A DNA stretch of 64,000 nt from Sphingopyxis sp. HIX (lineage in GTDB: Bacteria; Pseudomonadota; Alphaproteobacteria; Sphingomonadales; Sphingomonadaceae), in NCBI RefSeq assembly GCF_001468285.1, contig NZ_LNSB01000010.1:45018-109017 (forward strand). The letters run 5' to 3'. A program made the translations under genes and the position numbers. Each line of letters opens with the position of its first letter. Position 1 is the stretch's first letter. The notes beneath the pieces were generated by a model. That model saw only the letters and a program-made list of their open reading frames with translations, made no database searches and was not told where the DNA came from. Of the stretch, positions 42,353-50,542 are shown in pieces.

Positions 42353-43088
42353 GCCCGCCGAGCAGTTCGCGCGCGCCCAGAATCGTGCGACGTCGCCGCA
42401 GGGCTATGGCGCCACCGCCGAGGAACTGATCGATGAATATGCGCCGCTGGTCCGCAAGATCGCCTGGCAGGTCTTCTCGCGCGTGTCGCGCACCAGCGAC
42501 CTCGACGACCTGATCCAGACCGGGCTGATCGCGCTGATCGAGGCGAGCCGCCATTATGAGGATCGCGGCTACGCCTTTGCCACCTATGCCTCGACGCGCA
42601 TCCGCGGCGCGATGATCGACCAGCTGCGCCGCGAGGCCGATATCGGCCGCTCGGCGATGGTCGCGAGCAAGCGCATCGCCTCGGTCCGTGCGGCGCTCGA
42701 ACAGAATCTGATGCGCGCGCCGACGACCGCCGAAATGGCCGCGGCGTTCGAGATGAGCCCGGAGGAATATTTCGCGCTCGAACGTAGCGCGACCTACGGC
42801 CGATCGACCTCGCTCGACGCCCTGGTCGACGAGGGCAGCTTCCTCTTCGCCGACGACAGCGAGGGCGCCGACGAGCGGCTGGAGCAGGATGATCTGCTCG
42901 AAGCGCTGGGCGCGTGCATCGCCCGGCTGCCCGAGCGCGAACAGCTAGTGCTGCAACTCTATTTCTTCGAGGAACTGAACCTGCAGGAAATCGGCCTGAC
43001 GCTCGACGTCAGCGCCGCGCGCGTGTGCCAGATCAAGGCCGGCGCGATGGCGAAGATCGACCGGATGCTGCGCGAGGTTACGGAGTAG
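42342..43088 (+). CDS. fliA: RNA polymerase sigma-28 factor FliA
   Basis: A 248-residue sigma factor of the FliA/WhiG type. Region 2 is seen in DLDDLIQTGLIALIEASRHYEDRGYAFATYASTRIRGAMIDQLRR, region 3 in RAPTTAEMAAAFEMSPEEYF, region 4 in LPEREQLVLQLYFFEELNLQEIGLTLDVSAARVCQIKAGAM. The ATG overlaps flhA, so FliA is made with the export gate under sigma-54 control. Four promoters in the window fit its target consensus. Confidence 0.96.
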   Translation: MRIEPAEQFARAQNRATSPQGYGATAEELIDEYAPLVRKIAWQVFSRVSRTSDLDDLIQTGLIALIEASRHYEDRGYAFATYASTRIRGAMIDQLRREADIGRSAMVASKRIASVRAALEQNLMRAPTTAEMAAAFEMSPEEYFALERSATYGRSTSLDALVDEGSFLFADDSEGADERLEQDDLLEALGACIARLPEREQLVLQLYFFEELNLQEIGLTLDVSAARVCQIKAGAMAKIDRMLREVTE

Positions 43089-43128
43089 GGTTTTGGGCGG
43101 TCGGTTTTGGGGTGGGGAGCGGACATAT

Positions 43129-43274
43129 TAATCCTCCCTGCGGCGAAGCCGTGGGGAGGGGGACCACCCGCAGGGTGGTGGAGGGGTCGACGCCATAAAC
43201 TCGGCTCAAGGCCGCCACCCCTCCACCATGCTTCGCATGGTCCCCTCCCCATCGCTTCGCGACAGGGAGGATTA
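43129..43274. repeat. Large imperfect inverted repeat (about 59-bp arms)
   Basis: Arms 43129-43187 and 43217-43274 are near-perfect reverse complements, built around CCTCCCTG, GGGGAGGGG and GGTGGAGGGGT blocks with variable centres. It fills the gap between fliA and the MarR-like gene and could terminate both strands. Similar GAAGC/GGGGAGG elements recur in sphingomonad intergenic DNA. Confidence 0.8.
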
Positions 43275-43310
43275 GGATGACCGCAATCGCCCGTCACCTG
43301 CCTTGGCGAT

Positions 43311-43802
43311 TCACATCGCATAGCGCTGCCGGCCGCTCCACGCCTGCCCCATCTTCTCGAAATAGCGCGTCATGCTGTCGACGCCATTGTCGGTGAGCCG
43401 CACGATCGAGCGGCGGCGGTCGCGTTCGTCGATATAGCGCTCGGCAAGGTCCAACTGCTCGAGCAGCGCGATCATGCGCAGCCCCGACGACAGCGGCACG
43501 CCCGCGCCCGTCGCAAGGTCGCTGGCGCTGAGGTCCCGGCCATTGGTCTTGGCCAGCATCAGGTCGAGCATCATGTCCCAGGTCGGCCCGGTCAGCTGGG
43601 CGCTGCCGAAATGCGCCTTGCGCGTGCGGCGCATCTGCATGCTGAAGTTGAGCTGCTCGATCAGGCCCGGGACCGGCGCGTCGATACGATCGGGCTGCGC
43701 GGCGTCGGGCGCCTGCGCACCCGCCCCCGTCGCCAGCATCTCCTGTATCTGGTCGATCCGCGATTTGATTTCCGCAATTTCAACATTCGAAAATTGCTGC
43801 AT
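43311..43802 (-). CDS. MarR-like winged-helix regulator
   Basis: A 163-residue protein. After a helical N-terminus (EIAEIKSRIDQIQEML) comes a MarR-type winged helix at about 65-150: LTGPTWDMMLDLMLAKTNGRDLSASDLATGAGVP, recognition helix SSGLRMIALLEQLDLAERY, and wing DERDRRRSIVRLTDNG. Fourth of four co-directional genes. Targets unknown. Confidence 0.75.
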   Translation of the reverse strand: MQQFSNVEIAEIKSRIDQIQEMLATGAGAQAPDAAQPDRIDAPVPGLIEQLNFSMQMRRTRKAHFGSAQLTGPTWDMMLDLMLAKTNGRDLSASDLATGAGVPLSSGLRMIALLEQLDLAERYIDERDRRRSIVRLTDNGVDSMTRYFEKMGQAWSGRQRYAM

Positions 43803-43826
43803 GACTTGGGACCCCTGGGGGCGCCG

Positions 43827-44246
43827 CTAGGCGGTCGCCCTCATGTCACCGTTCCGTTTCGTCGATCCCGCCGCGTACATGATCACGAACAGGATCGGAT
43901 AGGACACATATATCGAAAGCAGCGAATAGGGGCGCGCCAATATCTCCGAAAACATCAGCTTCTGAAGATGTCCGAAAATCGCGATCAACTGCCAGCCGGT
44001 GATCCAATAAGGCCAAAACCGGTCTGTTTTGAAAGCGATATACCAGAAACTTCCCAAGACGATGAGGTCGATGACGAAGATATTGATTTCGATATTCGTC
44101 CATTCCGGAACGGGTGACACCAATGTGGAGCAGACCGAAGCGATCAGTGCCGTATACGCCGCCCAGCGTTCGAGGGGGCCGCCGCGCCTCATCGCGACGG
44201 CCACCGTGCCCAGCAAAACAGCGTAATAGATCGCAACGGCCCACAT
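43827..44246 (-). CDS. Small four-TM membrane protein, unknown function
   Basis: A 139-residue hydrophobic protein with about four TM helices (AVAIYYAVLLGTVAVAM; WAAYTALIASVCSTLVS; NIFVIDLIVLGSFWYIAF; LLSIYVSYPILFVIMYAA) and a basic C-terminus. Aromatic-rich segments (DRFWPYWITGWQLIAIFGH) recall a small sensor or carrier but no family is recognised. It lies between the helical protein gene and the MarR-like gene in the same direction, and is less GC-rich than the flagellar genes. Confidence 0.6.
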   Translation of the reverse strand: MWAVAIYYAVLLGTVAVAMRRGGPLERWAAYTALIASVCSTLVSPVPEWTNIEINIFVIDLIVLGSFWYIAFKTDRFWPYWITGWQLIAIFGHLQKLMFSEILARPYSLLSIYVSYPILFVIMYAAGSTKRNGDMRATA

Positions 44247-44273
44247 GTGGCGTATGTCTACCCTTCGCGGTTA

Positions 44274-44639
44274 TCAGCCGGCCTTGGCCAGCGGCGCCGC
44301 GGCCACCAGGTCGTTGCTGCCCTCGTCGAGCGTCGCGCTCGCGGGCTTCACGCCGGCGCCGAACATGCGGGTGCCGAGGCCGACCTCCTTCTGGGTGACG
44401 GTGAGCGCGAGGTGCGCGTCGGTGAGCAGCTGGCGGACGTCGCCGGCGGCGGCGAGCGCGTGCGCGACCTTGGCCATCGCTTCCTGGCCGACGATCGCCG
44501 ACATGTTGGTGTCGCGGCGCACGGTGGGCAGCGTCGCGGCGAGGTTGGCGATGCGGATCATCGCCTCGTCGATGGCGTCTTCGGCCTGGTGCAGTTCGGA
44601 GGCGATCTTCTTTGCGCCGGAGAGTCGTTGGTTCAGCAT
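44274..44639 (-). CDS. Small helical protein of the LuxR cassette, unknown function
   Basis: A 121-residue soluble, alpha-helical protein: MLNQRLSGAKKIASELHQAEDAIDEAMIRIANLAATLPTVRRDTNMSAIVGQEAMAKVAHALAAAGDVRQLLTDAHLAL-type heptads, then a Gly-rich tail. The ATG at 44639 has AAGGA 8 nt upstream; a longer frame to 44687 is less likely. Not recognised outside this context. It lies directly after the LuxR gene and may act with it. Confidence 0.6.
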   Translation of the reverse strand: MLNQRLSGAKKIASELHQAEDAIDEAMIRIANLAATLPTVRRDTNMSAIVGQEAMAKVAHALAAAGDVRQLLTDAHLALTVTQKEVGLGTRMFGAGVKPASATLDEGSNDLVAAAPLAKAG

Positions 44640-44698
44640 TTTCTTGGTCCTTGAAAAAGGAATGCCACCGGTTCCCCCCGCCAGCATTCATTCGAACG

Positions 44699-45193
44699 TC
44701 AGGTCAACCGACCAAGTCCGACAAGGATCGAATAGAGAGCGGAGAAGGCCAAAATCGTCACGAAGGCGATCAAGATTGGCCAGACAATCCTTTCCAACAA
44801 CCCATGCCGATTGACCGGCTGGGACTTGGTCGGGAATGGAAGTCCGATGTTCAGAACCTGCCACGCCGACCTTTGCCCCGGGTCGCCTTCGTCGCCCGCG
44901 GCGCCGTCCGAAAGGTAAAGCGATTGATATGTCAAAGGCTGATAAGGGGTAACATCGTCGAAGACACCGTTACGAGCCAATATCGTTGCGGCCTCCACAC
45001 GATTGGAAACGTTGAGTTTTTTTAGAGCACGCCGGACGCGCTCGTCGACCGTGTGCGGCGACACGTTCATCAGCCGGGCGATTTCCTTGGAATTTTTATG
45101 CTCGAAAACATGCCGCAGCGTTTCGATTTGCGCGGCCGACAGGAGACTGAGGTAGTTGTCAGGATCGCCTTGCACGGATCGGGAATAGTACAT
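44699..45193 (-). CDS. LuxR-type regulator with C-terminal membrane anchor
   Basis: A 164-residue protein with reversed layout: a LuxR/FixJ HTH comes first (LLSAAQIETLRHVFEHKNSKEIARLMNVSPHTVDERVRRALKKLNVSNRVEAATI, about 17-71), then a linker, then a single TM helix (IVWPILIAFVTILAFSALYSI, about 136-156). It would be a DNA-binding domain tethered to the inner membrane with no receiver or autoinducer domain. First gene of the cassette. Confidence 0.82.
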   Translation of the reverse strand: MYYSRSVQGDPDNYLSLLSAAQIETLRHVFEHKNSKEIARLMNVSPHTVDERVRRALKKLNVSNRVEAATILARNGVFDDVTPYQPLTYQSLYLSDGAAGDEGDPGQRSAWQVLNIGLPFPTKSQPVNRHGLLERIVWPILIAFVTILAFSALYSILVGLGRLT

Positions 45194-45363
45194 CGGGGGT
45201 CTAAATCAAGCTGGCTAACTAGGTATGACGGGTCGCACGCGCCGCAGCCACCGCTGCGACCACGCGGCGACGCCGCATGCCTGTCCCGACGCTGCATAAT
45301 CTGCCTTCATGCCAGTCTCCGTTCGCTGCGACCCTATCGACGGAAGCCGATGTAATTATGCTC

Positions 45364-46329
45364 TCACACCCGTGAATCACGAAGGGCGGCCGAACGCAAG
45401 TCCGTTCTGACACCGGGTGTCCCAGCCTGATCCGCCCCGGCTGCGAGCAGGATCGCCCCCAGCGGGCCGGCGTCGTGTTTCAGTACCGGCGGCACGACGA
45501 TACACGACAAGGCCGTAACGTCATAATCAGCGATATATTTCATTAACCTTTCACCGGCGCGATCGGTTGCACGGACCAGCAGGCCGGGCTGGCCCAGCGC
45601 GACGCTGCCGCCGACGACGATGCGATCGGGGGACAGCGTCAGCATCAACGCGACGAACAACTCGGCGAGGTCGGATGCGGCCAGGTCCCACGCCGGATTT
45701 CCGGGGTCTACCGTCGCCGGGTCGCGGCCGAAGCGCGCGCGCAGCGCCGGGCCGCTCAGCAGGCCTTCGATGCAATCGCCGTGGAAGGTGCAGGCCCCGG
45801 CGAAGCTATCGCCGTCGGCGCGGCGCAGGCGCAGGTGGCCGATTTCGGGGTGCAGCCGGCCGATCACCGGCCGCCCGCCGACGATCACGCCGCCGCCGAC
45901 CCCGGTGCCGATCGTCAGATAGACGATGGTCTTGCACCCCCGCCCCGCGCCGAGCGCAGCCTCGGCGATGCCGGCGCCGTTGACATCGGTATCGAGCGCG
46001 ATCGGACAAGCGAAGCGCTCGGCAAAGGCGTGGACAACGCGCGCGCCGGTCCAGCCGGGCTTGGTCGTATAGAGCATCGTGCCATAGTCGGCCGCCGCCG
46101 GATCGACGCGGATCGGGCCGAAGCTGGCGATGCCGATCGCCGCCAGCGGCGCCGCATCGTCCCACGCCGCCAGCCGCGCGACCGCGGCGCCCAGCGTTTC
46201 GGCGGGGCTCGTCGTCGGCAGATTATGCTGTTCGACGATATCGAGCCCGTCGGCCAGGGTGACGATGACCTTGGTCCCGCCCAGCTCGACCCCCGCGAAG
46301 CGGCCGACCGGCGGCGCCGCGCCGGCCAT
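45364..46329 (-). CDS. ROK family sugar kinase, fructokinase-type
   Basis: A 321-residue ROK kinase. ATP/phosphate loop GVELGGTKVIV is at the N-terminus, the catalytic DxD region is LDTDVNGAGIAEA, GTGVGGGVIVGG follows, and a zinc-type motif (GHLRLRRADGDSFAGACTFHGDCIEGLLSGPAL) matches bacterial fructokinases. Likely phosphorylates fructose or a related sugar. Start overlaps the gntR stop; last gene of an araC-gntR-rok unit. Confidence 0.85.
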   Translation of the reverse strand: MAGAAPPVGRFAGVELGGTKVIVTLADGLDIVEQHNLPTTSPAETLGAAVARLAAWDDAAPLAAIGIASFGPIRVDPAAADYGTMLYTTKPGWTGARVVHAFAERFACPIALDTDVNGAGIAEAALGAGRGCKTIVYLTIGTGVGGGVIVGGRPVIGRLHPEIGHLRLRRADGDSFAGACTFHGDCIEGLLSGPALRARFGRDPATVDPGNPAWDLAASDLAELFVALMLTLSPDRIVVGGSVALGQPGLLVRATDRAGERLMKYIADYDVTALSCIVVPPVLKHDAGPLGAILLAAGADQAGTPGVRTDLRSAALRDSRV

Positions 46330-47036
46330 CAGCCCGCGTCCCGCAGCCGCTCGCCGATCGAATTGGCGAAATGCTGTTCCATCGCGATCCGCGCGCGCGC
46401 GGGCTCGCGCGCCGCGATCGCATCGGCGACCTCGCGGTGCAGCGCCAGCGTTTCCTCGCGCTCTTCCTGCGTCGTGCGTTCCTGCCAGGCGCGCGGGATG
46501 GCGAGCGCCATCAATTCCTCGAACGAGCGCACGATCTGATAGAAGAGCGGGTTGCCGCTCGCCGCGGCGATCGTCTGGTGGAAGGCGGTATCGGCGGCGG
46601 TGCGCGCCGCCTCGTCATGGTCGACCGCCAGGCCGTGCGCCGCGTGCAGGATCGCACGCGCCTGTTCCTCGGTCCGGTTCAGCGCGGCGAGCTCGGCGGT
46701 GCGCAGCTCGAGCGTGCGGCGCACGTCCCAGACATCGGCGAGGCTGACCTGCGCGGTGTTGACCGCATGCCCCATCGACGCCGCCATCACCGACCCGTCG
46801 ATCGCGCCGACGCGCGGCTTGCGGCCGTTGCCGACATCGACCAGCCGCAGCGCCGCGAGCGCGCCGAACGCCTCGCGCATCACCGGACGGCTGACCCCCA
46901 TCTGCGCCGCGAAACTCCCCTCGCCCGGCAGCGTGTCGCCGACCTTCAAATCGTTGGTGCGGATATGGTCGCGCACATATTCCATCGCGCGCTCGACGAG
47001 CGAGCCTCCCGCCGCAGCGTCGAGCATCCCGCTCAT
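46329..47036 (-). CDS. GntR-family regulator, FadR (FCD) subfamily
   Basis: A 235-residue regulator. Winged HTH: VERAMEYVRDHIRTNDLKVGDTLPGEGSFAAQMGVSRPVMREAFGALAALRLVDVGNGRKPRVG. C-terminal FCD ligand domain with metal-type residues in ADTAFHQTIAAASGNPLFYQIV, LALHREVADAI and ARIAMEQHF. FadR-type proteins sense carboxylic acids or sugar acids and bind short palindromes with GT-N3-AC cores. The start overlaps the araC stop (ATGA). It is the best candidate to bind the paired boxes at 47814 and 52762. Confidence 0.9.
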   Translation of the reverse strand: MSGMLDAAAGGSLVERAMEYVRDHIRTNDLKVGDTLPGEGSFAAQMGVSRPVMREAFGALAALRLVDVGNGRKPRVGAIDGSVMAASMGHAVNTAQVSLADVWDVRRTLELRTAELAALNRTEEQARAILHAAHGLAVDHDEAARTAADTAFHQTIAAASGNPLFYQIVRSFEELMALAIPRAWQERTTQEEREETLALHREVADAIAAREPARARIAMEQHFANSIGERLRDAG

Positions 47037-47788
47037 GCCGCCACCCCGACGCGGCGCATCGCGGTCGGCGCCATGCCGAAGCGGCGCGAGAAAGCGCGCG
47101 TGAAGCTGGCGTTGTTGAGATAGCCGCAGCGATAGCCGATGCTCGCCACCGGCAGGTCGCTCGCCGCGAGCATCTGCCGCGCCTGGCGCAAGCGCCGTTC
47201 GCTCAGCGCCTCGGCGACGGTGCAATGATAGAGCTCGCGGAAACCGCGGGTCAGCTTGTCGCGATTGATGCCGCAGCTCTTCGCGATGTCGTCGAGGGTG
47301 AGCTTCTCGTGCCAACGCTCGTCGACGATGCGGCGCGCCGCCGCGATGCGCGCGATGTCGCTTTCGCACAGGCTCGGCTGGCCGTCGACGGTAACCATGC
47401 GCCCGGCGCGGAGCGCGGCGAAGAATTGGCAGAGCAGCTCGATCGAGCGCGCCAGGCGCAACGTGTCGACCGCGGGGGCGTCGCTGTCGGGCGCGAGGAT
47501 CGACTGGCCGAGCGCGCGCAGGTCCGACGGCAGGTACCAGCGTGCATCGGGATCGGGCAGTTCGCCGAACAGGCGGCGGCACGCGCCGCGCGAGACGGCG
47601 AAGACGAGCAGATGCTCGCCCGCGGCGCTTTCGAGATCGCGGAAACTCAGGGTGCTCACCACCGGTTCCTGGATCCCGCCGAACCCCAGGATCAACGCGT
47701 CGGGCGGCAGCAGACGACGGTCGCAGCCCCCCTCGCCGACATATGTCGTCATCTCGTGCGAAACGATAACCGGATGCTTGGTCGCCAT
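47033..47788 (-). CDS. AraC-family transcriptional regulator
   Basis: A 251-residue protein. The C-terminal third carries the AraC double HTH: KLTLDDIAKSCGINRDKLTRGFRELYHCTVAEALSERRLRQARQML and PVASIGYRCGYLNNASFTRAFSRRFGMAPTAMR. The N-terminal sensing part is not recognised. The ATG at 47788 has GGGAGA 6 nt upstream. Lead gene of araC-gntR-rok, reading away from the operator at 47814-47851. Confidence 0.88.
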   Translation of the reverse strand: MATKHPVIVSHEMTTYVGEGGCDRRLLPPDALILGFGGIQEPVVSTLSFRDLESAAGEHLLVFAVSRGACRRLFGELPDPDARWYLPSDLRALGQSILAPDSDAPAVDTLRLARSIELLCQFFAALRAGRMVTVDGQPSLCESDIARIAAARRIVDERWHEKLTLDDIAKSCGINRDKLTRGFRELYHCTVAEALSERRLRQARQMLAASDLPVASIGYRCGYLNNASFTRAFSRRFGMAPTAMRRVGVAA

Positions 47789-47813
47789 GGCATTTCTCCC
47801 GCGACCGGCTATA

Positions 47814-47851
47814 ACCTATCTTACAGCTTTTGCAAGACCTGTCTGACAGGT
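47814..47851. promoter_or_regulatory. Paired palindromic operator upstream of araC-gntR-rok
   Basis: Two 15-bp boxes: ACCTATCTTACAGCT (47814-47828) and ACCTGTCTGACAGGT (47837-47851, a perfect 7-1-7 palindrome), centres 23 bp apart. It sits across the MFS stop codon, 26-63 bp before the araC ATG. A matching pair lies before the TonB receptor gene. Confidence 0.65.
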
Positions 47852-49137
47852 TCGGGCGCGCGGCGCATCGCGAGCCAGAAGGCGACGAAGGACAGCGCGC
47901 TGACGGTGACCCCCACCAGCGCGAGCGCCTCGGCGAGCATCGCCTCGCCGCCCATCATCGCGCTGACGCGGGTGACGATCCACGGCGCGAGCCCGAAACC
48001 GATCAACCCCGCGACCGCGATGAACGCACCGATGCAGAGGCCGCGCAGCTCGTTCGGGATATAGACGGTGAGCGCAACCGAGACGACGAGCCCGGTCACT
48101 GCGCCCGCCGCCGAGATGATGCCGAGCATGACCGCGACCCCGGTGACGCTGGGCATGATCGGGAAGAGTGCCGCGGGCACGCCGATCCCCGCGGCGATCA
48201 CCGCGCCGAGCAGCAGGCCGCCCCGGCGCCCGCTCTTCTGCCCCCAGTCGGCCGACAGCCCGCCGACGATCGCGCCGAGCACGCCGGTGCCGAACAGCAA
48301 GGCGCCGACCCAGCCCGAGAAATCCTGCGGCTGCAGGGCGAAATCGCGCGACAGCACCGGCGCGATCCACACGGTCGCGGCGACATCGGCCATCACCACC
48401 GCGACCTGCCCCGCGAAAAGCGGGACCAGGAAGGCGCGCCGCGCCCAGAGCTCGGCCGCGACCATCTTGAACGGCGCATCGGGGCTCGCCTCGACCTCGC
48501 GCCGTTCGGGTTCGCGCAGGAACAGCAAGGGCAGCAGCAACAAAGCGCTGATCGCCGCGAGCGCGACATGCGCGCTCCGCCACGGCGTCATGCGCTCGAA
48601 CCACCCCGGCCCGGTGAAATCGGCGAAGAAGCCGAACAGCCAGCCGGTCAGTGCAAAACCGAGCGCGACGCCGAGCGCCTTGCCCAGATTGACGATCAGC
48701 ATCGCCCTGCCCCGCTGGTCGGCGGCGCAATAATCGGCGCAGAGCGACAGCGCAGCAGTCAGCGACCCCGTCGAGCCGATGCCGGTGAGCATCCGCGCCG
48801 CGGTGAGCAGCGCCGCGTCGGGTGCGAAGGCGGTGAGCAGCGTCCCGAGCGTCCACAAGATGCCGAGCCCGATCGTCAGCCGCACGCGGTTGCGCCGGTC
48901 GACGAGAATGCCGACGGGAATCGAAAAGAGCACCATCGGCACCGCGGCACCCAGCCCCTGGATCAGCGCGAGATGATCGTCGCTGAGCCCCATTTCGGCC
49001 TTGGCGCTTTCCTGGATCGTCCCGAAGCTGCCGAGCGCGGCGAAGGCGACGGTCGTCACGAGCGCGAGCAGCAGCAAGGGCGCCGCCGCGGCGGAGAGGC
49101 GCGCCGGCGGCGCGAGCGGTTCGGCCTGGCTCGCCAT
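47821..49137 (-). CDS. MFS transporter
   Basis: A 438-residue major facilitator with 12 predicted TM helices. The loop 2-3 motif reads GILVDRRNRVRL. Start ATG at 49137 overlaps the stop of the dehydrogenase gene (ATGA). Third gene of the TonB-dehydrogenase-MFS unit, so it probably moves the same substrate across the inner membrane. Its last codons overlap the operator in front of araC. Substrate not readable from sequence. Confidence 0.85.
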   Translation of the reverse strand: MASQAEPLAPPARLSAAAAPLLLLALVTTVAFAALGSFGTIQESAKAEMGLSDDHLALIQGLGAAVPMVLFSIPVGILVDRRNRVRLTIGLGILWTLGTLLTAFAPDAALLTAARMLTGIGSTGSLTAALSLCADYCAADQRGRAMLIVNLGKALGVALGFALTGWLFGFFADFTGPGWFERMTPWRSAHVALAAISALLLLPLLFLREPERREVEASPDAPFKMVAAELWARRAFLVPLFAGQVAVVMADVAATVWIAPVLSRDFALQPQDFSGWVGALLFGTGVLGAIVGGLSADWGQKSGRRGGLLLGAVIAAGIGVPAALFPIMPSVTGVAVMLGIISAAGAVTGLVVSVALTVYIPNELRGLCIGAFIAVAGLIGFGLAPWIVTRVSAMMGGEAMLAEALALVGVTVSALSFVAFWLAMRRAPEPVRQVLQKL

Positions 49138-50540
49138 CAGAGCGCGAAGATCTTGCCGGGGTTGAGCAGATTCTGCGGGTCGAAGGCACGCTTCACCAGC
49201 TTCATCTGCTCGACCGCGTCGCCGAGTTCGGCGACCAGCCACTGCTGCTTGCCGATGCCGATGCCATGCTCGCCCGTACAAGTGCCGTCCATCGCCAGCG
49301 CGCGCTCGACGAGCCGCGCGTTGATCGCCTCCACCTCTTCCATCTCTGCGGGCGCATCGGGATCGATCGAGAAGACGACATGGAAATTGCCGTCGCCGAC
49401 ATGGCCAAGGATCGTCGAGGGGATCGTCGACGCCTCGAGGTCGGTATAGGTCTCGCCGATACATTCGGCGAGCCGGCTCATCGGAACGCAGACGTCGGTC
49501 GCCCAGCCGATCGCCCCCGCGCGCATGTTGACCGCGGCATAATAAGCTTCATGCCGCGCGCGCCACAGCTTGGTGCGCTCCTCGGGCAGGTTCGACCAGG
49601 CGAAGTCGCTGCCGCCATTGGCCTCGGCGAGCATCCGCACCGTCTCGACCTGCTCGGCGACATGCGCCGCGCTGCCGTGGAATTCGAAGAACAAGGTCGG
49701 CGCCTCGGGATAATCGAGCTTCGACCAGCGATTGACCGCCGCCATCTGCTTCTTGTCGAGGATCTCGACGCGCGCCAGCGGTACCGCGCTCTGGATCGCC
49801 TGCACCACCGTATCGACCGCGCCGGGCAAAGTATCGAAGCTGCACACCGCCGCCGAAATCGTATCGGGCACCGGATGCAGCCGCAGCGTCACCTCGGTGA
49901 TGATGCCCAGCGTGCCTTCCGAGCCGACATAGAGCCGCGTGAGGTCGTACCCCGCCGCCGACTTGCGCGCGCGGCGCGCGGTGCGGATCACCTTGCCCTG
50001 CGGCGTCACCACTTCGAGGCTGAGCACCGCGTCCTTCATCGTGCCGTAGCGCACCGCATTGGTCCCCGAGGCGCGCGTCGAGGCCATGCCGCCGATCGTC
50101 GCATTGGCGCCCGGGTCGATCGGGAAGAACAGCCCTTGGTCGCGCAGATGGACGTTGAGCTCCTCGCGCCGCACGCCGGGCTGGACGACGCAGTCGAAAT
50201 CCTCGGCGTGCACCGCGATGACCTTGTCCATCCGGCTCATGTCGAGCGAGATGCCGCCGCGGATCGGTAGCGCATTGCCCTCGATCGAGGTGCCCGCGCC
50301 GAAGGGCACGATCGGCACGTCGGCCGCCGAGCAGAGCGTCACCAGCGCGACGACGTCGTCGGTGGTCAGCGCAAAGACCACGGCGTCGGGCAGCACGGGC
50401 GCGAAGTGCGACTCGCTTGCCCCATGCTGCCCGAGCACCGCCTGACCGCGCTCGAAACGGTCCCCGAACCGTTGCTCGAGCGCCCCCACCAGGTCGGCGG
50501 GGAGCGGCTTGCGCCCCCCGGCATAGGCCGTCCCCGCCAT
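49137..50540 (-). CDS. FAD-linked 2-hydroxyacid dehydrogenase (D-lactate dehydrogenase/GlcD type)
   Basis: A 467-residue FAD-binding oxidoreductase of the D-lactate dehydrogenase (cytochrome)/glycolate oxidase GlcD family. The PCMH FAD domain reads PIVPFGAGTSIEGNALPIRGGISLDMSRMDKVI, then GANATIGGMASTRASGTNAVRYGTMKD and LYVGSEGTLGIITEVTLRL. The C-terminal domain has GHVGDGNFHVVFSIDP and TGEHGIGIGKQQWL, both typical. It oxidises a 2-hydroxyacid to a 2-oxoacid. The ATG at 50540 is just before the TonB receptor stop. Confidence 0.92.
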   Translation of the reverse strand: MAGTAYAGGRKPLPADLVGALEQRFGDRFERGQAVLGQHGASESHFAPVLPDAVVFALTTDDVVALVTLCSAADVPIVPFGAGTSIEGNALPIRGGISLDMSRMDKVIAVHAEDFDCVVQPGVRREELNVHLRDQGLFFPIDPGANATIGGMASTRASGTNAVRYGTMKDAVLSLEVVTPQGKVIRTARRARKSAAGYDLTRLYVGSEGTLGIITEVTLRLHPVPDTISAAVCSFDTLPGAVDTVVQAIQSAVPLARVEILDKKQMAAVNRWSKLDYPEAPTLFFEFHGSAAHVAEQVETVRMLAEANGGSDFAWSNLPEERTKLWRARHEAYYAAVNMRAGAIGWATDVCVPMSRLAECIGETYTDLEASTIPSTILGHVGDGNFHVVFSIDPDAPAEMEEVEAINARLVERALAMDGTCTGEHGIGIGKQQWLVAELGDAVEQMKLVKRAFDPQNLLNPGKIFAL

Positions 50541-50542
50541 GG

